DNA of 64,000 nucleotides from the NCBI GenBank assembly GCA_000720375.1, contig JOAA01000007.1, positions 124,001 through 188,000 on the forward strand. The letters are read 5' to 3'. Positions 52,016 to 61,154 of this stretch are shown here, piece after piece; position 1 is the stretch's first letter, and each line of letters opens with the position of its first letter. The stretch is from Rhodococcus rhodnii (GTDB lineage Bacteria > Actinomycetota > Actinomycetes > Mycobacteriales > Pseudonocardiaceae). The translations under genes were made by a program, and so were the position numbers. The notes under the pieces are model-generated. The model saw nothing but the letters and a program-made list of their open reading frames with translations, did not search any database and was not told where the DNA came from.

Positions 52016-52342
52016 CTACCGACCGCCGGGGCTGAGCGGTTTTCGTGTCCCGAACGTGGCGGTGTCTTCGAAAATGGCTTCCAGTTGCGTCGACTCGACG
52101 ATCTCGGCCAGTCGCGCGGCCGAGTCCGGATGTACCAGCGAGGCGAGCACGTCTGGAAACTCCTGCGGGGTGCAGTCCACTTCGAAGATCGAGATGATCT
52201 GCCGTTGGTCGGCGATGTTGTGGCTGATGCTCACCGTCGAGGGGTAGGAGTCCGTTGTCAGGCCGGGGGGAAGCCACGTTCGGATGAACTCCTCGTCGGT
52301 GACGCCAGGCTTCAGGGTGCGGGCGAACACGGCACGCAGCAT
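52016..52342 (-). CDS. Hypothetical protein, probable dimeric alpha-beta barrel
   Basis: 108 residues. LRAVFARTLKPGVTDEEFIRTWLPPGL and IISIFEVDCTPQEFPDVLASLVHPDSAARLAEIVE suggest a ferredoxin-like alpha-beta barrel of about 100 residues (ABM/EthD type), but I cannot name a family. It is divergent from the TetR gene and shares with it a perfect palindromic operator, so it is the likely target of that repressor. Confidence 0.75.
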   Translation of the reverse strand: MLRAVFARTLKPGVTDEEFIRTWLPPGLTTDSYPSTVSISHNIADQRQIISIFEVDCTPQEFPDVLASLVHPDSAARLAEIVESTQLEAIFEDTATFGTRKPLSPGGR

Positions 52343-52370
52343 GCGGTCTCCTCGGTGATGGGGTGGCGCC

Positions 52371-52398
52371 CTTTCATGTAAGGAACGTTACATGAAAG
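52371..52398. promoter_or_regulatory. Perfect palindromic operator between TetR gene and its neighbour
   Basis: Arms CTTTCATGTAA (52371-52381) and TTACATGAAAG (52388-52398) are exact inverted repeats around GGAACG. The site ends 9 bases before the TetR start codon and lies 28 bases from the divergent start, as expected for an autoregulated TetR operator. Confidence 0.85.
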
Positions 52399-52407
52399 AC
52401 TGGGTCC

Positions 52408-53019
52408 ATGGCTCGCACCGTTGACTCGGCTCATCGCGACCGCCTGGTGGACGCCGCCGCGCACGATCTGCTCGAGCACGGCTTGCCGGGAGCCACGCTT
52501 GATCGCCTCGCGGCCGCGGCCGGGACCAGCGCACGGATGCTGGTGCACCACTTCGGATCGCGCCGAGCATTGATCGACGCCGCCCTTGACCGCGCCAGAA
52601 GCTGGGAGATGCACCACGCGCGCGCCGCACTACCACCCGGCCAGGACTTCATCGAAGTGTTGGCCGGGGCGTGGGACTGGTTCGGCAGCGACGAAGCACA
52701 CCGGTTTTTCCGGCTGTTCGGCCAAGTAGCGGCGGTCGGGCGGCTCGGCGAGGAGGAGCAGCCGAGCGTGCCGCGATCACAGCTGACCACTGAATGGCTG
52801 AACATCTTCGCCGATGGCTTCGCCGCATGTGGCTGCCGCCCCGCGATAGCAAGGCGGCTGGCCACGAGCCTCCTCGCGCAGGTCCGCGGGTTGCTCTTGG
52901 ACCTCGACGCGACTGGCGATCGTTCCCGGGTCGAGCGCGCCTACCGGGACTACGTCGCACTGCTGGCCACAAGTCCGCACCTACCGAAGGTCGGAACAAG
53001 TCATCGGCGAGTTCGATGA
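52408..53019 (+). CDS. TetR-family transcriptional regulator
   Basis: 203 residues. The helix-turn-helix part reads RDRLVDAAAHDLLEHGLPGATLDRLAAAAGTSARMLVHHFGSRRALIDAALDRA. The C-terminal ligand-binding helices follow (ARAALPPGQDFIEVLAGAWDWFGSDEAHRFFRLFGQVA). It faces a small alpha-beta barrel gene across a perfect palindrome and probably represses both. The ligand is unknown. Confidence 0.93.
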   Translation: MARTVDSAHRDRLVDAAAHDLLEHGLPGATLDRLAAAAGTSARMLVHHFGSRRALIDAALDRARSWEMHHARAALPPGQDFIEVLAGAWDWFGSDEAHRFFRLFGQVAAVGRLGEEEQPSVPRSQLTTEWLNIFADGFAACGCRPAIARRLATSLLAQVRGLLLDLDATGDRSRVERAYRDYVALLATSPHLPKVGTSHRRVR

Positions 53020-53888
53020 CGAGACTCTCGGCGGCCGAGCGGCGTCAGGCCCCACGGCTTGACGATCGACAGGACGACCGCGAACACTGCGAGTGCCGGA
53101 GAGACCATAGCCAGGTATGGGGTGACGTCGAGCGTGACACGGACTTCGACGAGCGGGCGTCCGGCCTCGACAAGTGCGTGACCGTCGACCGGGATGTCCT
53201 GCCAGGCGATGATCGGTAACACCATCAGCACGAGCATGCTGGCGAACTTCGTCGCCACCCACCACCGACGCAACAAGCCCCACCGGGTACCGGCGGCGAG
53301 CACAATCCCGGTGAAGAAGGCCAGAAACGCCGCCGGACCAAGGAATGTCCCGTCGATGACCAGCATCGCGGTGAACATTGCCCGCGCCACACCAAGATCC
53401 TCGGTAGTGACAGCGGTGATGCCAAGCGAGCCCTGAACCGTAATGATCCCGAGCCACGCGACCGAGCTCGTCACGTGCACAACCAGCACGCACTTCCGCA
53501 GGGCTGGAGACAGCTCCCCAGCAGCACGGACATACGCCGTCGAAGGCGGCAGAAACGCCAGCGCCACAGCGATAAGTTGACCGGCCGCGCACGCCGCCGC
53601 CAGTCCGACCGCTAAATCTGGACGCGCCACAGTGTCCAATTCGGACGATGCCGGGAAGACAAGCACAGGCGACAGCAACACGGTCAGCCCGGCCTGCACC
53701 GCGAGCATCACCCTCCCCCACTGCCGATCGGCCATGACCGCGAAGAACACCAGCGCCGACGACCAGAAAACGGGCCAGAACGCCGTTCGTATCGCCGCTC
53801 CCGCGAACTGCCCGACCAGCGTCGCGGCAACCATGAGCGTGGCGGCGAGGATGGACACGCTGATCGCCGCACGAAGAGTGAAAGGCAC
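53001..53888 (-). CDS. Integral membrane protein, unknown
   Basis: 295 residues with about eight hydrophobic helices in two groups (residues 10-110 and 130-280). VHVTSSVAWLGIITVQGSLGI and PAAFLAFFTGIVLAAGTRWGLLRRWWVATKF recall DUF2269-like integral membrane proteins. The 3' end overlaps the convergent TetR gene by 19 bases. The role is unknown. Confidence 0.75.
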   Translation of the reverse strand: MPFTLRAAISVSILAATLMVAATLVGQFAGAAIRTAFWPVFWSSALVFFAVMADRQWGRVMLAVQAGLTVLLSPVLVFPASSELDTVARPDLAVGLAAACAAGQLIAVALAFLPPSTAYVRAAGELSPALRKCVLVVHVTSSVAWLGIITVQGSLGITAVTTEDLGVARAMFTAMLVIDGTFLGPAAFLAFFTGIVLAAGTRWGLLRRWWVATKFASMLVLMVLPIIAWQDIPVDGHALVEAGRPLVEVRVTLDVTPYLAMVSPALAVFAVVLSIVKPWGLTPLGRRESRHRTRR

Positions 53889-53943
53889 GCCACGACGCTA
53901 GGGACGCCCCGGTGAACTGGCCTTGGAGAAATGGGACAGGCGA

Positions 53944-54738
53944 TCAGACCGGCAACGCGAATCCGTCCGATCTGGACATGAATTCGGTCGGGCCACACCC
54001 CGCCAGCGCGCGGAAGTCCGCGTTGAGGTGCGCTTGGTCGTAGTACCCGCACTCCGCCGCGATCCGTGACCACGGCTGCTGCGGCACCGTGCCATAAAGA
54101 CGCAACGCGCGCCGGAAACGCAGGACGCGCGCGAGGTTCTTGGGCGGCAGACCGATCTGATGCTGGAACCGGCGACTCAAATGCCGGCGGCTCACCCCGA
54201 TCTCCGTGGCCAACTCACCGATCGGAACCCTGCCACCCGACTCGCACAGCCGCCGCCACGCCCACGTGATCACCGGATCCGGTGGGTCTCCAGACGCCAT
54301 ATCCGCGCCGAGCACCTGGCCGAGCAGGCCGAACCGGGCATCCCAGTCCTCAGTCAATGCAAGACGCTCGACCAGTCGGTTCGCCGCAGGCCCAAGCACA
54401 TCGGCCAGGTCGACCGCCGTGCCACTCAACTCGTGCATGGGTACGCCCAGCAGCCGGTATCCGCCGAGCGGTGTCAACTGCACCTGCATGCTATGCACGT
54501 CACCGGCATGTGCCGTCTGCCCCGGCTTGTCCTTGGGCCCCACGACGAACGCGGACGCCCTAGCCGGCACCGACATCCCGGCCGAAGACCGCAGCGGATC
54601 GCCGAACCGGAAGATCAGCTTCACGCCACCACTGGGCACCAGCCACCGTAGCCGCGGCTCAGCCAGGTACGCGCGATATCCGAAGCACCGCACCACCTCT
54701 GGCCCGAGCCGCGCCGACGGGCAATGCACAACCTCCAT
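53944..54738 (-). CDS. AraC-family transcriptional regulator
   Basis: 264 residues. The C-terminal double helix-turn-helix reads IGELATEIGVSRRHLSRRFQHQIGLPPKNLARVLRFRRAL and SRIAAECGYYDQAHLNADFRALAGCGPTEF. The N-terminal 150 residues (GGVKLIFRFGDPLRSS, VQLTPLGGYRLLGVPMHEL) form the DUF6597-like sensing part common in actinobacteria. The target is unknown. Confidence 0.92.
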   Translation of the reverse strand: MEVVHCPSARLGPEVVRCFGYRAYLAEPRLRWLVPSGGVKLIFRFGDPLRSSAGMSVPARASAFVVGPKDKPGQTAHAGDVHSMQVQLTPLGGYRLLGVPMHELSGTAVDLADVLGPAANRLVERLALTEDWDARFGLLGQVLGADMASGDPPDPVITWAWRRLCESGGRVPIGELATEIGVSRRHLSRRFQHQIGLPPKNLARVLRFRRALRLYGTVPQQPWSRIAAECGYYDQAHLNADFRALAGCGPTEFMSRSDGFALPV

Positions 54739-54758
54739 CCACCCACCCTACGCAGCAG

Positions 54759-55589
54759 TCACCCGCTACTGCGGCCGGCACGAACACCCGTGATCGCGAA
54801 CAACTCCACGTCCGAGACGTGCCCGCCGGTCGCCACCGCGATGGTCAACGTTGTGCCCTCAGCAGCGGTGAACGAGACATTGGCCTGCCACGGCGTGTTC
54901 ATGCCGCCTGCCGGGAGCCCGCTGGTCTCGCCGATTCGCTTGCCGGCCAGGACCTGCACGTCCAGGCTCTCGTCGACGCCGCTGATCCGGCCACCGACTG
55001 AGACGGGCGATGTGACCGTCGAACCGTAGGCGGGTTGCGTGAGCGTCAACACCTTGTCCCGCGTGCCGACGACCTCCCATGGCGAGTCTTCATCCGTGCC
55101 TGTCTTGACGAGATGGACCGTCGCGGCCGTGCGGGTACCACTTTCGGGTATCGCGTATCCGACACCGATCCAGGCCTGTGTATCGGTCACCGTCGTACTC
55201 GTGACCCGGTCGAGAGTGGTGTAGCCGAGGTAGACCTGGGTGAACGACAGGGCGGTCTTCCCGGCGTCGAGATGCCACGACTGGTCACCACTCTGCCGGT
55301 AACTGGTCTGCCATTGCTTCGCATCGGTCACGCTGGCGAACGGGTACAACATCTGGTAGCCCGCGATCGGCGAGGACATCGGTGCGGACACCGTCGTCGA
55401 CGGCGGTGGCGACGTCGTGCTCGGGTCAGCGCTGGGCGTGCCGGACGTCAAGGCACCTTGCTGATCAGGCTTATCAGCGACCAGGACGACCACGAACACC
55501 GCGGTCGCCACGATCAGTAGCACGGTCACCGCAACAGCCAGCCATTGCCAGCGCTTACGTGCACGCCGTTCCGAAGAGTTCGTACTCAT
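54759..55589 (-). CDS. Membrane-anchored protein with C-terminal Gmad2-like domain
   Basis: 276 residues from the ATG at 55589 (AGAGGTGAT upstream). One helix (WLAVAVTVLLIVATAVFVVVLVA, residues 16-38) is followed by a Ser/Thr/Pro-rich linker and an extracellular part. The last 90 residues (YGSTVTSPVSVGGRISGVDESLDVQVLAG and MNTPWQANVSF) look like the immunoglobulin-like Gmad2 domain of cell-surface proteins. The role is unknown. The gene lies beside other envelope genes. Confidence 0.72.
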   Translation of the reverse strand: MSTNSSERRARKRWQWLAVAVTVLLIVATAVFVVVLVADKPDQQGALTSGTPSADPSTTSPPPSTTVSAPMSSPIAGYQMLYPFASVTDAKQWQTSYRQSGDQSWHLDAGKTALSFTQVYLGYTTLDRVTSTTVTDTQAWIGVGYAIPESGTRTAATVHLVKTGTDEDSPWEVVGTRDKVLTLTQPAYGSTVTSPVSVGGRISGVDESLDVQVLAGKRIGETSGLPAGGMNTPWQANVSFTAAEGTTLTIAVATGGHVSDVELFAITGVRAGRSSG

Positions 55590-55651
55590 GGCGATATCAC
55601 CTCTGTGTCGAGGTTTCCCACCGCCAGCATCCGCCACACAGGGAACAGTGC

Positions 55652-57667
55652 CTACTTGAGGTACCGCTCAGCGACGACGCCGGGCTGTTCCACGGGTTTT
55701 CCGGCGTCGATCGACCAAGCCAGCCGGACGTACTGGGCGTGCGTCCAGACGAGGGGCGTCGCGGATGTCGTTGGCGTTCCTGGGCGCCGCCCGAACGGCG
55801 CCTCGCGATCCCACACCTGTTCGGGCAGCATCATGCTGTCGTTGGCCGTGGCCGCCATGGCGCGCAACCGGACCTTGGCGGCGTGCGCCTTTCCGGCGAG
55901 CAGTTCGTATTCGCCGCGTTCTCCCGCGAAGATCGGCCAGAGCCTGCCGTACGTACGGCCTTTGCCGATGTCCCATGGGCCGCCGTCTGGGCGCTCGCCG
56001 AAGCCGTCGTTGGTGAACCGGTGCCAGAACTGGCCGACGGGCGTGGTTTCGCCCAATACCCGGTCGACAACGTCGATGGTGTTGCGGATCGTCGCGTCCT
56101 GCGGGGACTTCACGCCGAGCCGCACCAGTTCGAGGAAACTGGGGTCTACCTGGGTTCGCTGATCGACCGTGCCAGGGTAGTTGTCGCCAGGGTTGTACGC
56201 GGTGCCCTGGTTGGGCTGACCGTCCTTGGTGAGCCGAAGGTAGTACGGCTGTGGTGAATGCGGTCCGTTGCTGGTGACCGTCCAGGATTCGACGCGGGCT
56301 GCCCAGTCGTCGGCGATGGATCGGTACCGTTGCGCCGTGGCCGCGTCGCCGGATCGCTCCACCATGTCAGCCGCGCACACCAGGCCGGCGATGGTCGCGG
56401 CGATCGTGCCCGGAGAGTAGCCGCTTTGGTTCTCCCACCGTTCCTGCTGGCTCCAGGGGGCGGAAAACCCGTCCTGCTCGTAGCCGATGATGAAGTCGGC
56501 GGCGCGCCGGACCATGGCGACTGTCTTTGTGTCACGCCGATCCAGTTGCCACGCCAGCACAATCGGGAGCGCGGACTCGTCAAGCTGGATGCTTGTCCAG
56601 TAGGGACGACCGGAAACGGTGTTGTTCTGCGGGAAGTGGCCATCCGGTTGCTGCACACCAATGATGTGGTCCACGGTCCGGTTCGCCGCAGCCACGTCTC
56701 CCGCCGCGATCAGTGCCGTCGCGATCTGGTACAGGTCCCGTGGCCACACCAGATGGTACGGCCCAGGTGTCGGGGACACCTCCTGATTCGTTCCGAACGC
56801 CCATGGTTCGGACGGCGATGCGATGAAGGCGCCGCGGTTTCGTTTGTCCTCACTGGCCGCCAGGACCAGAACGGACGTTTCATAGATCGCACGCTGGGCA
56901 CTGGCCGGAGTCTTCAGGCCGCGCAGATAGTCGTTCCAGCCCTCGACATAAGAGCGGCGAACGTCCGCAAAGCGTTGCTGTGCCGACGCTCGGGCGGTCG
57001 TGAGGGCGTTCTGTTCGTTGTCGCCGTAACTGAGTATCACCACGGCGTTACGGTCCCGTACGCCGTCGATCTTCAATTGCCCGGTCTGCTGGAGGTTTCG
57101 GAGATTTCCCGTTGAGGTCGCGAAGAAAGGCGGCTCGGCAACGAGAGCGCTCGCGGCAGTGCCGTCGGAGGCCACCAGCGCGTCACCCACGGATTTCCCT
57201 TGGTCATCAACGCCTTTGGCGGACAACGTCGGTTCGTAGAGGACGTGACCGCGCAACGGGCGGTGTGACCGGAGTTCGAAGTCAATCATCACCGACGCGC
57301 GCGCCGGATCAGTGACGTATGTGACCGTTGCCGTCCAGCCACGTCCGTTCGCGATCTGACGGTAGGACAACCGATCCTGCTCGGTACGCACGCGCACGTC
57401 GGAAAGCCGCTGCACGAAGGCTCGGCCGTCGGTGACGACGAAGTCCAGGCGGCGGGAGGCTGGTGTGGAAAGGTCCGGGTAGAACGTCTCGGTCATCCCG
57501 CCGCGACCGAGCGTGAACCACACCGGGCTCTCGATCGATCGTGCCGTGCCGAATCCTTGCTTGTCGGCAGGCAGATAGCCGGGGTTGGCGCCGGTCTGGC
57601 CGAGCGCGGGTGGTGCGACCATGATGAACAGACCTACCAAGGCGGATAACAGCCGTAGCCGACGCAC
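55652..57667 (-). CDS. Secreted GH15 glucoamylase-family enzyme
   Basis: 671 residues from the GTG at 57667, with GGAGGG 5 bases upstream. A signal peptide (LRLLSALVGLFIMVAPPALG) is followed by the N-terminal beta-sandwich (SIESPVWFTLGRGGMTETFYPDLS) and the alpha/alpha barrel, with YHLVWPRDLYQIATALIAAGD, SRPYWTSIQLDESALPIVLAW and EQVWDREAPFG, the last at the catalytic-base position. This matches glucan 1,4-alpha-glucosidase and glucodextranase. It would release glucose from extracellular starch or dextrin. It is divergent from the LLM/GH13 pair. Confidence 0.9.
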   Translation of the reverse strand: MRRLRLLSALVGLFIMVAPPALGQTGANPGYLPADKQGFGTARSIESPVWFTLGRGGMTETFYPDLSTPASRRLDFVVTDGRAFVQRLSDVRVRTEQDRLSYRQIANGRGWTATVTYVTDPARASVMIDFELRSHRPLRGHVLYEPTLSAKGVDDQGKSVGDALVASDGTAASALVAEPPFFATSTGNLRNLQQTGQLKIDGVRDRNAVVILSYGDNEQNALTTARASAQQRFADVRRSYVEGWNDYLRGLKTPASAQRAIYETSVLVLAASEDKRNRGAFIASPSEPWAFGTNQEVSPTPGPYHLVWPRDLYQIATALIAAGDVAAANRTVDHIIGVQQPDGHFPQNNTVSGRPYWTSIQLDESALPIVLAWQLDRRDTKTVAMVRRAADFIIGYEQDGFSAPWSQQERWENQSGYSPGTIAATIAGLVCAADMVERSGDAATAQRYRSIADDWAARVESWTVTSNGPHSPQPYYLRLTKDGQPNQGTAYNPGDNYPGTVDQRTQVDPSFLELVRLGVKSPQDATIRNTIDVVDRVLGETTPVGQFWHRFTNDGFGERPDGGPWDIGKGRTYGRLWPIFAGERGEYELLAGKAHAAKVRLRAMAATANDSMMLPEQVWDREAPFGRRPGTPTTSATPLVWTHAQYVRLAWSIDAGKPVEQPGVVAERYLK

Positions 57668-57780
57668 TGCGTCCCTCCAGGCGATTCCGTGATCCGTCTT
57701 CGAGTCTCCTCGCCCCCTGGCGATCCGCAACTTGAAACCCGGCACGTTCCGCACCGGCCGGTAAGGGGTACCAACCGGAC

Positions 57781-58749
57781 ATGACGGTCTATGGGATACA
57801 TGCGTCGCACGAGCAGGTTCACCCGGCCGCACTGCTGGCGGCTGTCCAGCGGGCCGAAGCTGCGGGGTTCGGCGCGGCCATGTGTTCGGACCACTTTTCG
57901 CCCTGGAGCCGGCGACAGGGACACTCAGCGTTCGCGTGGTCGTGGCTGGGTGCCGCGTTACAGGCGACGGAACTGTCGTTCGGCGTGGTCAACGCGCCTG
58001 GCCAGCGGTATCACCCGGCCATCATCGCCCAGGCCATCGGCACGCTCAGTGCGATGTATCCGGGCCGGTTCTGGGCCGCGCTGGGCACCGGCGAGGCCAG
58101 CAACGAGCACATCACCGGGGAAGGCTGGCCCCGCAAGCAGATTCGGGACGCCCGGCTGCTCGAATGCGTCGAGGTGATCCGTGATCTGTTGGCAGGCAAG
58201 GAAGTCAGCCACGACGGGCTGGTCACCGTCGACCGGGCACGGGTGTGGACAAGACCGGCCGAAGTCCCCAACCTCATCGGCGCCGCGGTCAGCGTACCGA
58301 CTGCCCGCAAATGTGCCGCTTGGGCGGACGGCCTGATCACGGTCAACGCGCCGATTGACCACCTGCGTCGGATGATCGACGCGTACCGTTCGGCAGGCGG
58401 CCGCGGCAAGGTGTATCTCCAGGTACACCTCAGCTGGGCGGCCGATGACGAGACCGCTGCGGCGATCGCGCACGAACAGTGGCGCAGCAACGTGTTCGCG
58501 CCTCCCGTCTGCTGGGACCTGGAGATGACCGAGCATTTCGACGTGATCTCCCAGCACGTCACCGCCGAGGAAGTCGCCAGGGTGGTCAACGTGTCGGCGC
58601 AGCCGAACCAGCACGCCGACTGGCTTCACCAGTACGCCGGCCTCGGCTTCGACGAGATCTACCTGCACCACGTCGGCCAGCAGCTCGACGCGTTCATCGA
58701 CGTGTTCGGCGACAAAGTACTGCCCCAGCTACGAGGAGACGCGTCGTGA
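57781..58749 (+). CDS. LLM-class flavin-dependent oxidoreductase
   Basis: 322 residues. YGIHASHEQVHPAALLAAVQRAEAAGFGAAMCSDHFSPW and YPGRFWAALGTGEASNEHITGEGWP are typical of the luciferase-like family (F420/FMN, TIGR03885-like subgroup). The substrate is unknown. The stop overlaps the GTG of the GH13 gene (GTGA), so the two are translationally linked; I recall such pairs from other actinomycetes. Confidence 0.9.
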   Translation: MTVYGIHASHEQVHPAALLAAVQRAEAAGFGAAMCSDHFSPWSRRQGHSAFAWSWLGAALQATELSFGVVNAPGQRYHPAIIAQAIGTLSAMYPGRFWAALGTGEASNEHITGEGWPRKQIRDARLLECVEVIRDLLAGKEVSHDGLVTVDRARVWTRPAEVPNLIGAAVSVPTARKCAAWADGLITVNAPIDHLRRMIDAYRSAGGRGKVYLQVHLSWAADDETAAAIAHEQWRSNVFAPPVCWDLEMTEHFDVISQHVTAEEVARVVNVSAQPNQHADWLHQYAGLGFDEIYLHHVGQQLDAFIDVFGDKVLPQLRGDAS

Positions 58750-60404
58750 GACTGACCCGGACCGCCGACGTCTGGTGGAAGGACGCGGTCATCTACTGCC
58801 TCGACGTGGAAACGTACCGAGACGGCAATGGTGATGGCTGCGGTGACTTCCTGGGACTCACACAGCAGATCGACCACCTGGCCCGCCTCGGCGTCACCTG
58901 TGTATGGCTGATGCCGTTCTTCCCCACTCGGGAACGGGACGACGGATACGACATCACGGATTTCTACAACGTCGACTCGCGGTTGGGTACGTTGGGTGAC
59001 TTCGTGGAATTCGTCCGCACGGCTCGTGACCGCGGCCTCCGCGTGATCGCCGACCTCGTGGTCAACCATACGTCCGACCAGCATCCGTGGTTCCAAAGTG
59101 CACGCTCCGACCGCAGTTCGCCCTACCGTGACTGGTATGTCTGGCGCGACGAGCCGCCACAGGATGGTCCGCAGGGGATTGTCTTCCCGGACAAGGAGAA
59201 GAGCCTCTGGGACTTCGACGAGCAGGCCGGCCAGTACTACCTGCACCGGTTCTACAAACAGCAACCGGATCTCAACGTCGCCAACCCGGCGGTGCGCGAC
59301 GAGATCGCCCGGATCATGGGGTTCTGGATGGAACTGGGCCTGTCCGGTTTCCGGGTCGACGCGGTGCCGTTCCTGCTGGAGACCTCGGGCCAGCAGGACG
59401 CGGGCGAACTTCCCGATCCGCACGACTACCTCGCGGATCTGCGCGCCTTCCTGACCCGTCGCAACGGCGAGGCCGTCCTGCTCGGTGAGGTCAATCTGTC
59501 CTACCAGGACACACTGAGGTTCTTCGGTGATCCGCAGAGCGTCGGTGACGAGCTGACGATGTGCTTCGACTTCATCGCGATGCAGAAGTTCTACCTCGCC
59601 ATGGCCCGCCGTTCGGCCGAGCCACTGGCCGAGGCGCTGCGCGAGCGTCCGCAACCACCGCGCGACGGCCATTGGGCCATGTTCGTGCGTAACCACGACG
59701 AGCTGACCCTGGACAAACTGTCCAAGGACGAACGCCAGGAGGTGTTCGACCAGTTCGGTCCGGCCAAGGAAATGCGGCTCTACGACCGTGGGTTGCGACG
59801 CCGTCTGCCGCCGATGCTCGGCGACGTCGAGCGCACGAAGATGGCCTACAGCCTCATGTTCAGCATGCCCGGGACCCCGGTCCTGTTCTACGGCGAGGAA
59901 ATCGGCATGGGCGAGAACCTCGCGGCCGAAGGCAGGCTGGCCGTGCGCACGCCGATGCAATGGAAGGCCGACCGCGACGGCGGTTTCTCCACCGCGGACC
60001 GTGACCGCTTCCCCGCCCCGATGGTCGAGGGGGAATACGGCCCTGAGCACGTCAACGTCGCTGATCAACGGCGCAGCGGCGAATCGATGTTGTCGTGGAT
60101 CCGACTGCTGATCGAGCGGTACCGCGAATCGCCCGAGTTGGCGTGGGGCGAGTGCGAGGTGATCGACACCGGGCACCCCGCCGTCATGGCCCATCGCAGC
60201 AGCATCGGCAAGGACATGGTGGTCGCCTTGCACAACCTCGGTGACGAACCGGTCGACGTCTCGCTGCAGCTCCCCGAGTTCGACGATTCACACGAGCTGA
60301 CGGACCTTCTGGTCGACGGCACGACGAAGATCTCCGGAGACGGCCACGCGAAGATCTCCCTCGGTCGTTACGGCTGCCGGTGGTTGCGCGTCTGTCCGTG
60401 TTGA
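58746..60404 (+). CDS. GH13 alpha-amylase family, trehalose synthase-like
   Basis: 552 residues from the GTG at 58746. The (beta/alpha)8 barrel motifs are DVETYRDGNGDGCGDFLGL, DLVVNHTSDQHPWF (region I), GFRVDAVPF (region II, nucleophile Asp), LLGEVN (region III, acid Glu) and FVRNHDEL (region IV). The order and length match trehalose synthase-like GH13 enzymes that act on maltose or short alpha-glucans. The C-terminal beta domain is short. It is coupled to the LLM oxidoreductase gene. Confidence 0.92.
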   Translation: MRLTRTADVWWKDAVIYCLDVETYRDGNGDGCGDFLGLTQQIDHLARLGVTCVWLMPFFPTRERDDGYDITDFYNVDSRLGTLGDFVEFVRTARDRGLRVIADLVVNHTSDQHPWFQSARSDRSSPYRDWYVWRDEPPQDGPQGIVFPDKEKSLWDFDEQAGQYYLHRFYKQQPDLNVANPAVRDEIARIMGFWMELGLSGFRVDAVPFLLETSGQQDAGELPDPHDYLADLRAFLTRRNGEAVLLGEVNLSYQDTLRFFGDPQSVGDELTMCFDFIAMQKFYLAMARRSAEPLAEALRERPQPPRDGHWAMFVRNHDELTLDKLSKDERQEVFDQFGPAKEMRLYDRGLRRRLPPMLGDVERTKMAYSLMFSMPGTPVLFYGEEIGMGENLAAEGRLAVRTPMQWKADRDGGFSTADRDRFPAPMVEGEYGPEHVNVADQRRSGESMLSWIRLLIERYRESPELAWGECEVIDTGHPAVMAHRSSIGKDMVVALHNLGDEPVDVSLQLPEFDDSHELTDLLVDGTTKISGDGHAKISLGRYGCRWLRVCPC

Positions 60405-60414
60405 CGTCCAGGCG

Positions 60415-61056
60415 TCAGCGCATCGTGAAGCACCACTTCCCGTTCTGCTTGCGGGCGTTGAAGTCCTCGGTGACCGTTCGTTCACTCGTGACGATCTTCA
60501 ACGGAACGGTGCCGGTGGTGCCGGTTACCTTCGCGCTGCCCACCCGCTTCACGGACTCGCCGGGCGGCGGCTTTTTCGGCTCGCCGACCCTGCCGCTGTC
60601 ACAGACGACCTGCAGCAGAGTCGACTTGTCCGCGGCCATCACCCCGGCGACAAACCGATCGGCGGCTGTGTTGAGCGCGGCGACCTCGTCGACCGCAGTC
60701 GACGATTGCGTGGTCGCCTTGCTGGACTTCGTCGTGCTCGAGGCGGCGGTCGCCGAACTCGCCGTCGAACTCGCCGCGGTGGCCGTCGGCGGCTCGCTCG
60801 ACGGCACGTACTCAGTCGTCGAGGTCGCTGTGCTCGCTGTGCTCGTCGTGGTCGCGACTGGGGGTGCCGCCTGTGGTTTGTCGTCGCCGTTCAGCAGAAC
60901 CACCGCGGTCACACCGCCACCCACCAACACCGCCGCGGCCGCGCTCACCGCGATGATCGGCCCCTTCCGGCTCCGCCGCGGTGGCGGCGGAGGCGGTGGG
61001 GCCGCCCATGTCTGGGCATACCTGACTGGGTTGATCTCCTGAGTTGGATAGTCCAC
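60415..61056 (-). CDS. Single-pass membrane protein with Thr/Ser-rich linker
   Basis: 213 residues: a cytoplasmic Pro-rich start (WAAPPPPPPPRRSRKG), one helix (IIAVSAAAAVLVGGGVTAVVLL, residues 34-55), a long Ser/Thr/Ala linker (about 65-120) and a C-terminal domain with two cysteines (QVVCDSGRV and KWCFTMR) of about 90 residues, like small actinobacterial DUF4878-type lumenal domains. The function is unknown. Confidence 0.78.
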   Translation of the reverse strand: MDYPTQEINPVRYAQTWAAPPPPPPPRRSRKGPIIAVSAAAAVLVGGGVTAVVLLNGDDKPQAAPPVATTTSTASTATSTTEYVPSSEPPTATAASSTASSATAASSTTKSSKATTQSSTAVDEVAALNTAADRFVAGVMAADKSTLLQVVCDSGRVGEPKKPPPGESVKRVGSAKVTGTTGTVPLKIVTSERTVTEDFNARKQNGKWCFTMR

Positions 61057-61154
61057 CTGTGTCCCGATCCCTCAACGTCCGGCTCTGTCAGAACAGACCC
61101 GGTCGTGGATCCAACACAGGTCGGCCACACGGAACGGACACAGTTCGCTTCGGA

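Noticed and set aside
60402..60417. TGACG...CGTCA hairpin as terminator after the GH13 gene
   Set aside because: Only five pairs, overlapping the stop codon; too weak to call.
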